Assembly (NCBI GenBank): GCA_965279195.1
Contig: CBDIHP010000042.1
Span: 1-64,000, forward strand
Source: CBDIHP01 sp965279195
GTDB lineage: Bacteria > Planctomycetota > Planctomycetia > Isosphaerales > Isosphaeraceae
DNA: 64,000 nt
Reading direction: 5' to 3'
A model generated the notes under the pieces. The model did not search any database and was not told the DNA's origin. It saw only the letters and a list, made by a program, of their open reading frames with translations. The position numbers were made by a program, and so were the translations under genes. Numbering within the stretch: the first letter of the stretch is position 1; every line of letters starts with the position of its first letter. Below are positions 43,859-52,793 of this stretch, piece after piece.

Positions 43859-45848
43859 CTTGTCGGCGCGGGCGGGGTCCTTGTCGCGGAGGGCCAGATT
43901 GGCGTCTAGCGAGGCGAGTTCGCCCGACTTGGGGGTGGGCCGCGCGGGCCTTGGCGAGCCGGGCCTCGGCCTCGGCCTTCTGGCCCTTGTCGAGCATGAT
44001 CAGGATGGCGAGGTACTCGGCGCCCGGGACGCCTTCGCCCTTGCCTTGCATCTCATTGACTCGCTTCAGGGCGTTCTCGGGCTGGCCGAGCATGATTTCG
44101 AGCTGGGCCATGCGGAGCCGCAGGGCCGGGGTGACGGTCTGGCCCGCCTCGAACGCCTTGCGGTAGCAGTCGATCGCCTTGCGGAGGTCGGCCGGCGACT
44201 TGCGGGCCTGGTAGATCTCGCCGCTGAGGAGGTAGAGGGTACCGGCGAGGGCCTTGGGGCGGCGCCCCTGCTCGATCTCGCCGAGGAGCTGCTGCGCGAT
44301 GGGCTCGGCCTCCTCCGGATAGCCGGCCTGGACCATCGACCAGGCGGCCCAGACCTGATACTGGGCGTCGAGCGTGCCCATGCGGCGGGCCTGGGCGAGG
44401 TACTGCCGGCCGAGGGCCGGCTCCTGCGACAGGATCAGGGCCACGCCGTAGCGGGCCTGGGCCTCGGCGAGGTCGGGGAGCTGCGACGCGGCCGTCTTGA
44501 GGTGGTACAGGGCCGAGCCGCGGGCCTTCTGGCGGGCGGCCTTCTCGGCCTCCTCCGATTCGCCCTTGACCGTCCCCGCGCCCAGGAGGCCGGAGCGTTC
44601 GAGGTCCATCGCCCCCTGGAAGAGGTGGCCCAAGGCCTGGAACCGGACGACGCTGCTGTCGAGCAGCAGCTTGACGTGGGGCTCCGCCCTGGCAAACCGA
44701 TCGACGTCGGCGAGGTCGCCCAGGGTCGCCTCGACGGCCAGGGCGTGGAGCGCCAGGACGACCTCCGCCCCCGCCTTCTTGGCCCCCTGCCCGGCCTTTA
44801 CGCCCTTCGCGACGACGTCCAGGCATTCCTGACGCTTGTTGCGGTAGCGGAGGTGGTCGGCGTACGCGAGATAGACGCCGAGGTCGGCCCCGCCGGGGAC
44901 GTCGAGCGCCTTCTTGAAGAGTTCCTCGGTGACCTTCTCAATGGACTCGCTGATCGACTTGTACCCGTCGGCGTCGGGGTTGCCGGGGGTCGAGAGGGCG
45001 GTCAGGTTGCGCTGGGTTTGCTCGATCAGGAGGCTGACCCGGGCCAGCCGCGAGGCGGCGATGCCGGTCTCGGAGGAGACCGCGAGGGCGTCGCGGGTGA
45101 GGGCCTCGACCCTGGGCTCCATCTCGGCCGGGTTGGAGGCGGCGGTCACGTCCATGGCCCGGAGTTTCAGGATGGCCATGCGGTCGAGCGTGTTGGCCTC
45201 GGCCGGCAGGGGCATCGTGCGGGTCTGGGCGAGGGTCTCCTTGAGCTTCGCGTCGTCCTTGGTGAGCTGCGAGAGCCGGGCGAGCAGCCAGATCGACCGG
45301 GGCCGCATCGGCTTCTCGGTCTGGAGCACCTTGAGGTGCCGGCCGACCGCCGGGACGTTCAGCGAGGAGGCCTCGATGGCCTCGGTCGCCTGGGCGTAGT
45401 GGGCGTCGAGGTTATCGGGGTCGAGCGGCAGGATTTCCTTGGCCCAGCGGTTCGCCTCGACCATGTCCTCCTGCTTGAGGGCCTCGGCGAGGAGCGTCTT
45501 GCGCGGGGCGAGCCGCTTGGCGTCGAGGCTGGCCGCCTTGGCGAGAGCGTGATACGCCTCCAGCCTGAGGTTCGGGGCCTTGTCCGCCGGGGCCTTGTCG
45601 GCCCATTCGCCGTAGAACGCCGAGAGTTCCTCGTGGATGTCGGCGTCGCGATCCTTGGCCTGGAGGGCCCGCTTGTAATCGACCAGGGCGTTATCGTACT
45701 GGCCCGCCTTGCGCTCGGCGCGGGCACGTTCGAGGATCTGGGCCGGGCCTTGCGGGCGGAGGACCATGGCGATGGCCATGAGGCCGACGACACCGATGAC
45801 CAGGAACACACCGGAGAGGATGAGTAGCGGTTTCCAACGGACGGTCAT
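43518..45848 (-). CDS. Membrane-anchored TPR-repeat protein, N-terminal part, truncated by a frameshift
   Basis: Starts at ATG 45848 with a transmembrane helix (KPLLILSGVFLVIGVVGLMA), followed by TPR units ('AGQYDNALVDYKRALQAKDRDADIHEEL', 'DLAEAQARYGVALILSQEP'). Real protein composition ends near residue 638 at 'ARLAKARAAHP'. After a run of five G on the plus strand (43931-43935) the frame turns into Arg/Gly/Pro-rich nonsense and stops at 43518. Removing one base of the run restores one continuous frame to 41225; the total span 41225-45848 is 4624 bases, one more than a multiple of three. It is a sequencing/assembly error, a recent mutation or a slippage site. Confidence 0.75.
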   Translation of the reverse strand: MTVRWKPLLILSGVFLVIGVVGLMAIAMVLRPQGPAQILERARAERKAGQYDNALVDYKRALQAKDRDADIHEELSAFYGEWADKAPADKAPNLRLEAYHALAKAASLDAKRLAPRKTLLAEALKQEDMVEANRWAKEILPLDPDNLDAHYAQATEAIEASSLNVPAVGRHLKVLQTEKPMRPRSIWLLARLSQLTKDDAKLKETLAQTRTMPLPAEANTLDRMAILKLRAMDVTAASNPAEMEPRVEALTRDALAVSSETGIAASRLARVSLLIEQTQRNLTALSTPGNPDADGYKSISESIEKVTEELFKKALDVPGGADLGVYLAYADHLRYRNKRQECLDVVAKGVKAGQGAKKAGAEVVLALHALAVEATLGDLADVDRFARAEPHVKLLLDSSVVRFQALGHLFQGAMDLERSGLLGAGTVKGESEEAEKAARQKARGSALYHLKTAASQLPDLAEAQARYGVALILSQEPALGRQYLAQARRMGTLDAQYQVWAAWSMVQAGYPEEAEPIAQQLLGEIEQGRRPKALAGTLYLLSGEIYQARKSPADLRKAIDCYRKAFEAGQTVTPALRLRMAQLEIMLGQPENALKRVNEMQGKGEGVPGAEYLAILIMLDKGQKAEAEARLAKARAAHPQVGRTRLARRQSGPPRQGPRPRRQGAGGVPQGEPRVDPQRDPAGPDPGDRPEEAGRGQGRAARRRREERELHAAGPARHDADPGQGLRRRQRDDRPDPYPVEGSRGRRHARRPARPGQERPDRRLGPLRRGPQEGPQ

Positions 45849-46091
45849 CGAACGCGACTCCTTGTGCTCGCTGTGCCGGTTGCGGCGATCCCGCGGCCGG
45901 GTCCCGGATCGGACCTCATGTCCCTCTCGGGGGCGGGAACGCTGCGGTGGAAATCCTGGGGAGTTGCGGAGGGCGCTGGTCCCTCCTTACCCCCAGAAGT
46001 CGAAAACCCCGACCCCGGCCCGACATCCCCGGGTGGATGCTGATGCCGGGCGTGGCAGCCCCCGCGCATCTGGTCGCTGCGTTCGCAAAGA

Positions 46092-46140
46092 TTGGTGCGG
46101 AGCCTTGCGTCCCGTGGGTCCGCAAGGCATCACACCCTAC
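46092..46140 (+). repeat. Dispersed repeat TTGGTGCGGAGCC...CACACCCTAC
   Basis: A 49-base unit that begins TTGGTGCGGAGCCTTGCG and ends GGCATCACACCCTAC; the inner GCCTTGCG and CGCAAGGC can pair into a hairpin. It closely matches 33540-33586, and its ends match 33471-33522 (reversed). Confidence 0.65.
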
Positions 46141-46152
46141 CGACAAACGAAA

Positions 46153-46186
46153 ACGGGGCGGGCCGCGATGGTGCGGACCGCCCCGT
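46153..46186 (-). terminator. Terminator of the thioredoxin-like gene
   Basis: ACGGGGCGG (46153-46161) with CCGCCCCGT (46178-46186). The minus strand continues GTTTTCGTTTG. Confidence 0.65.
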
Positions 46187-46219
46187 GGGATCGGGCTTAC
46201 CTTGGATCCGATCGGGTGA

Positions 46220-47200
46220 TCAGCGGCGGATCGTCGCGCCCGTATCCAGTGCCCGGCTGAGCATCGGGGCCGGGGTCGGTGTCAGCGGGGCGTAGCGCCG
46301 TGCGACGGCGACGGATTCCAGCCCGGGGGTCTGTCGGGCGAGCAGCGGCGACTTGACAACGCAGTGGGTGCAGGTCGCCCGGTCGGCCAGGTCGACGTGG
46401 GCGTATCGCTCGGGGTTCTTGAAGAACTGGAGCCGCTCGTCCTGCGAGGTGCAGAGGAACAGGTGCCCCTGGTAGTAGACCCCGAACTTCGGGTTGCCCG
46501 TCGCCTTCTTGCCCGACTCCACCTGGAGCACAGGGCTCTGCTCGCCGTTAACGGGGGCGAAGACTTCCGGCTTCTGGCGGAAGCGGTCGCGGTGGGCGGC
46601 GTCGACGAACCGGAATTCCTTGCCTTCGTGAATCGCCGTCACGTCCGCGCGGCCGACCACGAGTTTCCGGTCCTGGATCAGGCTCACGGGGCAATAGCCG
46701 CCGAGGGCCAGCCGGTCATTCTTCGGGCGTTCCGTGCCCGGGTAGCGCCCCTCGGACTGGAGGATCCGGTACAGGAATCCCCGGAACTCGTCCGAGTCGG
46801 CGTAGCCTTCGAGTTTCTCCACAACCTCGCCGCTCGGGCGGACGATGACCGTGGACGGCAGGCTGGAGAGCCCGAGGTCGAGGGCGAGTTGCTCATGCTC
46901 GTCCGAGCGGAGCTTGACCGGCACGAACCGCTGGGCCGACTCGGCGATGATCTCCGGCTGGGCAAAAGCGCCGACTTCCATCCGCTTGCAGTTGATGCAC
47001 CAGGGGCCGGTGAACTGGATCCAGAGGAGGGTATCCCGTTCCCGAGACTCGGCCTGGGCCTGGGCGAGGTCGGACCGCCAGTTGATCTTGCTCGGGCCAT
47101 CGGCCCGGGTGTCGGACGTGAGGCATGCGAGGAGGGCGAATCCAAGCCCGAAAACGGACACGGACCGAGCCCGGTACCACCGTGGGGCGGGGTGTGTCAT
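46220..47200 (-). CDS. Exported thioredoxin-like protein with C-terminal YHS-like segments
   Basis: 326 residues; ATG with GGAG nine bases upstream and a signal peptide (1-~33). The thioredoxin fold (~38-155) has the redox pair C68-x-x-C71 in TGPWCINCKRME, a DsbD-gamma/SoxW-like 'thioredoxin_7' arrangement, and 'LSSLPSTVIVRPSG' with the cis-Pro. Residues ~165-290 contain two blocks resembling YHS metal-binding motifs ('LGGYCPVSLIQDRKLVVG', 'FRFVDAAHRDRFRQKPEVFAP', then 'VYYQGHLFLCTSQDERLQFFKNPERYA'). Thioredoxin plus YHS suggests thiol redox control or metal delivery outside the cytoplasm; the partner protein is not indicated. Confidence 0.8.
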   Translation of the reverse strand: MTHPAPRWYRARSVSVFGLGFALLACLTSDTRADGPSKINWRSDLAQAQAESRERDTLLWIQFTGPWCINCKRMEVGAFAQPEIIAESAQRFVPVKLRSDEHEQLALDLGLSSLPSTVIVRPSGEVVEKLEGYADSDEFRGFLYRILQSEGRYPGTERPKNDRLALGGYCPVSLIQDRKLVVGRADVTAIHEGKEFRFVDAAHRDRFRQKPEVFAPVNGEQSPVLQVESGKKATGNPKFGVYYQGHLFLCTSQDERLQFFKNPERYAHVDLADRATCTHCVVKSPLLARQTPGLESVAVARRYAPLTPTPAPMLSRALDTGATIRR

Positions 47201-47481
47201 CGTAGTATCTCCGTCAATCGGCGCGGGAAGGTGCGAGCAGAACGAGGGGTGCTGATCCGAGTGGATCGGCGGATCCTTCCCTGGAGAACGTCCCTTGGGG
47301 GTGGACGTGCCATGCCGTCGGCGGAGTCGAGTTGGGTGGGCTCGAAGGTGTACCCGGACTATCGGCCGTGCCCCGATCGACCCGGAGGGATTTTGGAGGA
47401 TTATTCGAAAGGTGAGGTCGGATTACGACGGTTCGGGGAGGCAATGCGGCTGTCGGGATTCCATCGGACATCGGGAATGTT

Positions 47482-48210
47482 TCAATTCGTCGAGTCGATC
47501 TCGGACGGCGGCGGGCTCGATGGGTGAGGCTGGCGGAAGACCCGGGCGGACGGCGGGGGCTTGAGGATCTCGGCCAGGAGGAAGGCCTCGCGGAGCCGCT
47601 TCGGGTCTCGGGCCGAGATCAGGACCGCGGCGCGGGTCACCTGGGCCATGTCCACGGCCGCCGCCTGGCCCGTCACCGGGGAGACGTGGGTCAGGTCGTT
47701 GGAGATGGGGATCGAGGGCGGGTTCAGCGGCGAGAGGTCGATCGGCCGGGCGATCTCCCTGGCGATCTGCTGCGAGATATGCCCGAGGCTGGTCGTCGGC
47801 ACCGTCGGGGCCTGGGGCTTGTCCTTCGGCTCGGTGCGGGGCCGTCCCCGGCGGGTCCGCGAGCCGAACTGGCCACCCGATCCTCCCCGGGCGGGCCGGG
47901 TCTCGCTGATGATCAGGATGTCGTCGTCGTTGCCGCGCTGGTCGGCCCTCCCCTGCCCCCGGCGCTCGCCGGGGCTCATCGTTTGGTTGGACCACCGCAG
48001 GGGTTCGCTCGACGAGGGTCGGCCCGTCCCGGCGGGTTCGAGGCCGAACGATTGCGGCGTGCTCGAACCGGGCCGGCCCGCCCCCGAACCGGCCCCGGTG
48101 CTCGACCGGGGCGGCAGGGACTGGCTCTCGCGGTTGAACAGCCAGGAGATCGCCCAGATGGCGAGAAACCCGAGCGGGACCAGCAGTCGCAGCAGGCTCT
48201 CGATGTCCAT
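47482..48210 (-). CDS. Membrane-anchored hypothetical protein in the flotillin operon
   Basis: 242 residues. An N-terminal helix (6-24, LLRLLVPLGFLAIWAISWLF) is followed by a long Ser/Pro/Gly/Arg-rich, probably disordered linker (~28-135). A conserved-looking C-terminal block reads 'MAQVTRAAVLISARDPKRLREAFLLAEILKPP'. It starts 54 bases after the floA stop on the same strand, so it is probably co-transcribed and may be a membrane-microdomain partner. I do not recognise a family. No strong ribosome-binding site is visible. Confidence 0.65.
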   Translation of the reverse strand: MDIESLLRLLVPLGFLAIWAISWLFNRESQSLPPRSSTGAGSGAGRPGSSTPQSFGLEPAGTGRPSSSEPLRWSNQTMSPGERRGQGRADQRGNDDDILIISETRPARGGSGGQFGSRTRRGRPRTEPKDKPQAPTVPTTSLGHISQQIAREIARPIDLSPLNPPSIPISNDLTHVSPVTGQAAAVDMAQVTRAAVLISARDPKRLREAFLLAEILKPPPSARVFRQPHPSSPPPSEIDSTN

Positions 48211-48264
48211 GTCCGGCCAAGGTTCCAGTTGAGGGGGATCCGATACGTCCGACGCGGTGGGCGA

Positions 48265-49329
48265 TCAGCTCGACACGGTCTGGCGGGCGTTGGTGCCCGC
48301 GATCGTGCTGCGCATCTCGGTGTCGGCCTGGAGATTCCGGAGGTTGTAGTACTCGGAGATCCCGAGGTTCCCCTTGCGGAACGCCTCGGCGATGGCCAGG
48401 GGCACCTCGGCCTCGGCCTGGATCACCTTGGCCCGGTTCTCCTGGACGGCGGCGAGCTGCTCCTGCTCGCGGGCGACGGCCTCGGCGCGACGCTCCTCGG
48501 CCTTGGCCCGGGCGACCCGGGTATCGGCCTCGGCTTGGGCGGCCTGGAGGTTCGCGCCGATATTGTCGCCGACGTCGATGTCCGCGATGTCGATGGAGAG
48601 GATCTCGAACGCCGTGCCGGCGTCGAGGCCCTTGGCGAGCACGCGTTTGGAGATCAGGTCGGGGTTCTCCAGCACGAGCTTGTGGCTCTCGGCCGAGCCG
48701 ATTGTTGTGACGATGCCCTCGCCGACGCGGGCGATGATCGTCTCCTCGGTCGCACCGCCGACCAGCCGGTCGAGATTCGTCCGGACGGTCACGCGAGCCT
48801 TGGCCTTGAGCTGGATGCCGTCCTTCGCGACGGCGTCGACGGTCGTCCGGCCCTTGGTGGGGTCGGGGCAGTCGATGACCTTGGGATTGACGCTGGTCTG
48901 CACGGCGTCGAGCACGTTACGGCCGGCGAGGTCGATGGCGGCGGCCCGCTTGTACGACAGGGGGATGTCGGCCCGGGTCGCGGCGATCAGCGCGCGGACG
49001 ACGTTGGGGACGTTGCCGCCGGCGAGGTAGTGGGCTTCGAGCCCCTGGGTCGTGAGCCCGTCCTTCTCCGTCAGGCCCGCCTGGATGGCCATGATCTTGG
49101 ACCGGACGATGATGTTGGGATTCACCTTCCGGAACGACATCATCACCAGGTCGAACATCCCGACGTTGGCCTCGGAGACCTTCGCCTGGAGCCAGAGGTT
49201 GAAGAACTTGGCGAACAGGATGAACCCGAGCAGGCTGATGAGCGCGATGACGACGATCAGGACGACGATCAGCATCTGCGCGCCGGAGGGCTGCTGGGCG
49301 AAGAGGACATTCAGGAGCGGCGGGAACAT
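48265..49329 (-). CDS. floA: Flotillin-like protein FloA (UPF0365)
   Basis: 354 residues; ATG with GAGG eight bases upstream. A hydrophobic hairpin/TM at ~18-42 (LIVVLIVVIALISLLGFILF) is followed by the SPFH domain ('MMSFRKVNPNIIVRSKIMAIQAGL', 'LEAHYLAGGNVPNVVRALIAA', 'KDGIQLKAKARVTVRTNLDRLVGGATEETI') and a C-terminal coiled coil rich in E/A/Q ('NLQAAQAEADTRVARAKAEERRAEAVAREQEQ'). FloA organises functional membrane microdomains. In Bacillus its partner is the NfeD-type YqeZ/YuaF; an NfeD-type protein is encoded about 5 kb away at 54046. Confidence 0.93.
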   Translation of the reverse strand: MFPPLLNVLFAQQPSGAQMLIVVLIVVIALISLLGFILFAKFFNLWLQAKVSEANVGMFDLVMMSFRKVNPNIIVRSKIMAIQAGLTEKDGLTTQGLEAHYLAGGNVPNVVRALIAATRADIPLSYKRAAAIDLAGRNVLDAVQTSVNPKVIDCPDPTKGRTTVDAVAKDGIQLKAKARVTVRTNLDRLVGGATEETIIARVGEGIVTTIGSAESHKLVLENPDLISKRVLAKGLDAGTAFEILSIDIADIDVGDNIGANLQAAQAEADTRVARAKAEERRAEAVAREQEQLAAVQENRAKVIQAEAEVPLAIAEAFRKGNLGISEYYNLRNLQADTEMRSTIAGTNARQTVSS

Positions 49330-49462
49330 GAAGGTGTCCTCGAGGGGGACTGTTCTCGGTCGTGGCGGGTCTCGCCCGCGATCATGCTATCTTGGACCTC
49401 GCCGGATGCGATCGTCAACGGCCTGGGAACCCGGCTTCCCCCACGGATCGGCCGCCGCCGGG

Positions 49463-50518
49463 TCAGGAACCGGACGAGCAACTCGACCCATTCTCGCATT
49501 CATGGCTCGGACAGCCTTCGGGGTTGCAGGGGAGCAGGTACTCGTCGATCGTCTTCGCGAACAGCTCGGCGTGGGTCAGGAAGGCCTGGTGGCCGACCTG
49601 GGGGACGATGATCGCCGTGCACCTCGGCAGGCCGTCCTTCAACTCGTCGAAATAAGTGCGGTTGACGATCCGATCCTCGTTCCCCTGGACGATCAGCGTC
49701 TCCACCGGGATGTCCTTGAGGATCGGCCGGAGATCCAGGCCGTTCAGGGTATCCACCCGGTGCGACAGGCCGGCGATCGGCGAGAGGCCGTTCTGCTCGA
49801 CGTAGAAGTCCCAGCGATCCATCAGGAGTCGAGGATATTGCGACTTGCTGTTGTATTCGAGGACAGTCTTGCGGAGCGGCAGCTTCGAGAGGTTGCCCTT
49901 CACCCGCCGGCCGAGGAACAGGGCGATCCGCTCGGCTCTGGTGAAATCCCGGTGGGCGAACGCCCCCTGGATGACGGCCTTGGGGAACCGCCTGGGCTCG
50001 CGCTTGAGGGCCTTGAGGGTGATTGTCGAGCCGAATGACAGGCCGAGCAGGAACACCCGGCCGAGGTTGAGGTGTTCGATGAGCCCGAAGAGGTCGTCGA
50101 CGAAGTCGTCGTGGCGGATCTTCCCCAGCTTCGCTCCGTCGTCCGGGTGCTCGCCGGGATAGTCGTAGGTGATCGTCTGGAACCGGCTCGCCAGGGTGTT
50201 GAGCAGGAGCGAGTAGACCCGGTAGGTCGAGGCGAGCCCGGGGACCAGGATCAACGGCGGCCCTTCGCCCTGGATCCGGTAGGTCATCCGGTATCGGGGG
50301 CCTTCGTAGATCCCGACGCGGGCCTCTCGGTCGTATTTCTCGACCTCGGCCCGGATCTTCGCCGGCGCCGGGCAGGGCGGCCGAGCGGGCGGGTCGGCCG
50401 GGGTCGGGTTCTCGGTCTCAATCGGGGCCGGGGCGTCGGTCGATTCGATCACGGCGGTCGATCTCGGCGGCGAGGGACTCACGACGACCGGGCGATTCCT
50501 GCCCGGCGCCTCTACCAT
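49463..50518 (-). CDS. Alpha/beta-hydrolase fold protein
   Basis: 351 residues from ATG 50518 (a GTG seven codons upstream is the alternative; neither site has a good Shine-Dalgarno). A Pro-rich N-terminal ~55 residues precede the fold. Features: 'GPPLILVPGLASTYRVYSLL' (oxyanion strand), the nucleophile Ser in LGLSFGST (G-x-S-x-G), an acid Asp in 'VQGNEDRIVN' and the His in VGHQAFL. All three catalytic residues are present. The substrate is unknown; the group includes haloperoxidase- and MhpC-like esterases. The C-terminus ends in a Cys/Ser-rich tail (ECENGSSCSSGS). Confidence 0.82.
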   Translation of the reverse strand: MVEAPGRNRPVVVSPSPPRSTAVIESTDAPAPIETENPTPADPPARPPCPAPAKIRAEVEKYDREARVGIYEGPRYRMTYRIQGEGPPLILVPGLASTYRVYSLLLNTLASRFQTITYDYPGEHPDDGAKLGKIRHDDFVDDLFGLIEHLNLGRVFLLGLSFGSTITLKALKREPRRFPKAVIQGAFAHRDFTRAERIALFLGRRVKGNLSKLPLRKTVLEYNSKSQYPRLLMDRWDFYVEQNGLSPIAGLSHRVDTLNGLDLRPILKDIPVETLIVQGNEDRIVNRTYFDELKDGLPRCTAIIVPQVGHQAFLTHAELFAKTIDEYLLPCNPEGCPSHECENGSSCSSGS

Positions 50519-50576
50519 ATCAGTGTATCCGCGGGGCACGCCCGGGGTCCACCGCCCTGCCCGGCCCGCCGGCGGC

Positions 50577-51821
50577 TCAGGGGTTCGTCGCGTCGTAGGC
50601 GACGCTCGCGAAGCTGACGCAGCAGGTCCGCTCGCCGTTGACCGCCTGGTCGTACTTGAGCACCTTGCCGGTCACCGGGCCGATCGCCTGGAGCATCGTG
50701 TACGTCGCCGCGAGCCCGCAGACCCGCAGGCGGTTCTCGATGGCCCCGGCGGTCTGGAACCACCCGAGGGCATCCCCGGCGGTCGCCCTGGCCAGCATCG
50801 ACTGGTCGAACCCGCGGACCTGCGAGAGCAGGAAATCATCGACGGGCGCGGGGTCGCCGAACTCCGGGCCGACGTGGCAGAGGTCGATGCCCCCGATGTA
50901 GGCCACCTTTCCCTTGCTGGCGGCCTCGGCCTCGCGGACGGCATCGACGAGGCTCCGTACCTCGGGATCGTCGATCGGGTCGACCCCCCGGAGCATCAGG
51001 TCGTGGAACGAGCCGACGAGGATGGGCACGATCGAGAATTCGCGGTCCGGGCCGAGGAGGTACTGGAGGAACACGACCTGGAACTCGATCGAGTGCTCCC
51101 CCTTGTGCACTAGCTCGTCCTCGAACAGGTGCTCGCCGGTGCGGGCGACGACGCGGTCGACGAATGAGCGGTCGGTCCTCGCCAGGCCGAGTGGCGTCTC
51201 AAAGTCCTTGCGGGTCAGGACGAACCGCTGGTTTGTGTACTGGTGGGCGACGCCGAAGATCACGAAGGTGTCCGCGTCGGTCCGCTCGACCAGCTCGCGG
51301 TAGGCCCAGGAATAGGTCGTGCCGCCGCGCCCGAAATCGATGTGCGGGCTGAGGATGGCTCGGATCCGGGCGGCGTCGGACGACGCGGCGGGGTTGGGCG
51401 TCCCTGGCCCGCTGGCTCCCTCGAAGTAGCGACCGAGTTCCGTGCGCAGGGCCCGCTCTGTCCCGGCGTAGGAGCGGCCCGCGAAGGCGGCGGGGCGGGT
51501 GTGCTCGTGGGCGTAGTTCTGGACGAAATCGGCGTACGCCGGCCCGTCTAGGATCATCGCCTCGTCGAGCCTCTTCACGAGGGTCTCCAGCTCGGCCGCG
51601 TGGATGAGCTGGCCCGTCTCGCGCAGGACCCTGGCCTGGATCTCGACCAGGGTGGTGTTGCCGTCGAAGTGCCGGACGACGTGCTGGAAGCCGTTCAACG
51701 GAAGGACGACCCCCTCGTCGGCGACGCCGAGCGGGTCTTCGAGGAGGACGAAGGCCTGTCCCTGGTGCTCAACCCGTCGTCCGGAGAGCGGGCGGAGCTT
51801 GGGCCGTTCGAGCGTCGCCAT
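50577..51821 (-). CDS. amrB: MEMO-family protein (AmmeMemoRadiSam system protein B) with an N-terminal extension
   Basis: 414 residues from ATG 51821 with GAGG seven bases upstream. The MEMO domain (~110-410) shows 'ILSPHIDFGRGGTTYSWAY', 'FVIFGVAHQ', 'EHSIEFQVVFLQYLL', 'VPILVGSFHD' and 'YIGGIDLCHVGPEFG', whose His/Cys residues line the iron/copper site of human MEMO1. The first ~100 residues ('LRPLSGRRVEHQGQAFVLLEDPLGV', 'LVEIQARVLRETGQ') resemble a PqqD-like winged helix. The usual companions AmmeR (AMMECR1) and the radical-SAM protein are absent here. MEMO proteins are now regarded as redox-active metalloproteins; the exact reaction is not established. Confidence 0.85.
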   Translation of the reverse strand: MATLERPKLRPLSGRRVEHQGQAFVLLEDPLGVADEGVVLPLNGFQHVVRHFDGNTTLVEIQARVLRETGQLIHAAELETLVKRLDEAMILDGPAYADFVQNYAHEHTRPAAFAGRSYAGTERALRTELGRYFEGASGPGTPNPAASSDAARIRAILSPHIDFGRGGTTYSWAYRELVERTDADTFVIFGVAHQYTNQRFVLTRKDFETPLGLARTDRSFVDRVVARTGEHLFEDELVHKGEHSIEFQVVFLQYLLGPDREFSIVPILVGSFHDLMLRGVDPIDDPEVRSLVDAVREAEAASKGKVAYIGGIDLCHVGPEFGDPAPVDDFLLSQVRGFDQSMLARATAGDALGWFQTAGAIENRLRVCGLAATYTMLQAIGPVTGKVLKYDQAVNGERTCCVSFASVAYDATNP

Positions 51822-52793
51822 GTCGCGATCCTCGCCATGACGGCGTCTGATCGGGACGGCGGCCTCCGCGAGAGTTCCCGTCATCGCGGGCCGGGACGGC
51901 CCCGCTCGGGGGCAATCCCATCAATAACCGCCATCCTTCCCCGGTCTCGCAGCCGAGGAATTGTCGAAGATCCGGCGCGTCTCGTCAAGTCACGCGGAGG
52001 CCCGAGGCCCTCGGGGCGGCAGCCCGATCAGCGGCAAGTGCCAGACGGGCGGTGCGGCTTCCTGAGGCGGCTGGGGCAAGGTCCGGATCATCAAACCCTC
52101 CGACCCTAGACGGTTTCCGATGCACGGTTTCGCGTCTCTTGACCACTTGGGAGACCGATGTGCAAACGGTGTTCCGGCGGCCAGAGATCTGGGGGAGAGT
52201 TGGTTGTCGACCCCGATTTTGAAAACGATGGAACAAAGCCAATTCTATTGTAACTTGTTATTATAGATTAGTTTACATTGAGACACAAGTGGAGAGTATT
52301 CCGCCCCCGAAGGGCGACGGGTGGTAGCCAGTGGCTTTTCAACCCCTGGTGGATGAGGCCTGCTAGCTACCCCGGTTCGACCACCTCAAAGGAATCGATC
52401 GGGAATTGGGTTCCAGTCGGATGGTTGTGCCGATTTTCGACGTAAACATTAATCTTCCATCGTCTTACGTCCAGGCATCGGAGGCCCCTGGCTACCTCCC
52501 GCGGCACTTGCAGGGCGGGAGCACAATTAACAATCCGTTGGCATCGGAACGACATCCCAAAGCCATAGGCGCCTCGTGCGTTGGTTCGGGGCAACGCTGC
52601 CGCGAAACCGGGCTGCGACGCTTCGGCGTTTTCTCGTCCCGACTTGAATGAAAACGAGGCGTTGGGCTGGCCGGATTCATCGAGATGTGATAGGAAACCC
52701 GCTCGTGCTCGACCCGGCCCGGGAACGGAGTGATGGGGCGGGAGACGGCAAGGGGGCGAGGGCCCCCGGGCACGATCACGGAAGGAATCGCCC
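51822..52793. other. Nearly 1 kb without a gene
   Basis: An A/T-rich tract at about 52190-52290 contrasts with the rest. A repeat-like structured element lies at 52300-52383. Promoter and leader for the gene at 52794 should be in the right-hand part, but no convincing -35/-10 pair is seen. Short open frames here have no protein-like composition. Confidence 0.4.
52300..52383 (+). repeat. Structured palindromic repeat (GGTAGCCAGTGG type)
   Basis: CGCCC/GGGCG (52302-52316), an outer pair GGTAGC (52323-52328) with GCTACC (52366-52371), and an inner imperfect CCAGTGG/CCCCTGG can stack into a multi-stem structure. The wording 'CCCCGAAGGGCGAC...GGTAGCCAGTGG...CCCCTGGTGGA' resembles a repeat I have often seen between genes in planctomycetes and verrucomicrobia; that memory is not verified here. 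Confidence 0.45.

Larger units (their letters stand above)
45849..46219. other. Intergenic region with a dispersed repeat and a terminator
   Basis: Besides the repeat copy at 46092-46140 and the terminator at 46153-46186 this holds the TPR gene's leader. A promoter for that gene is not obvious and no further gene is seen. Confidence 0.35.
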
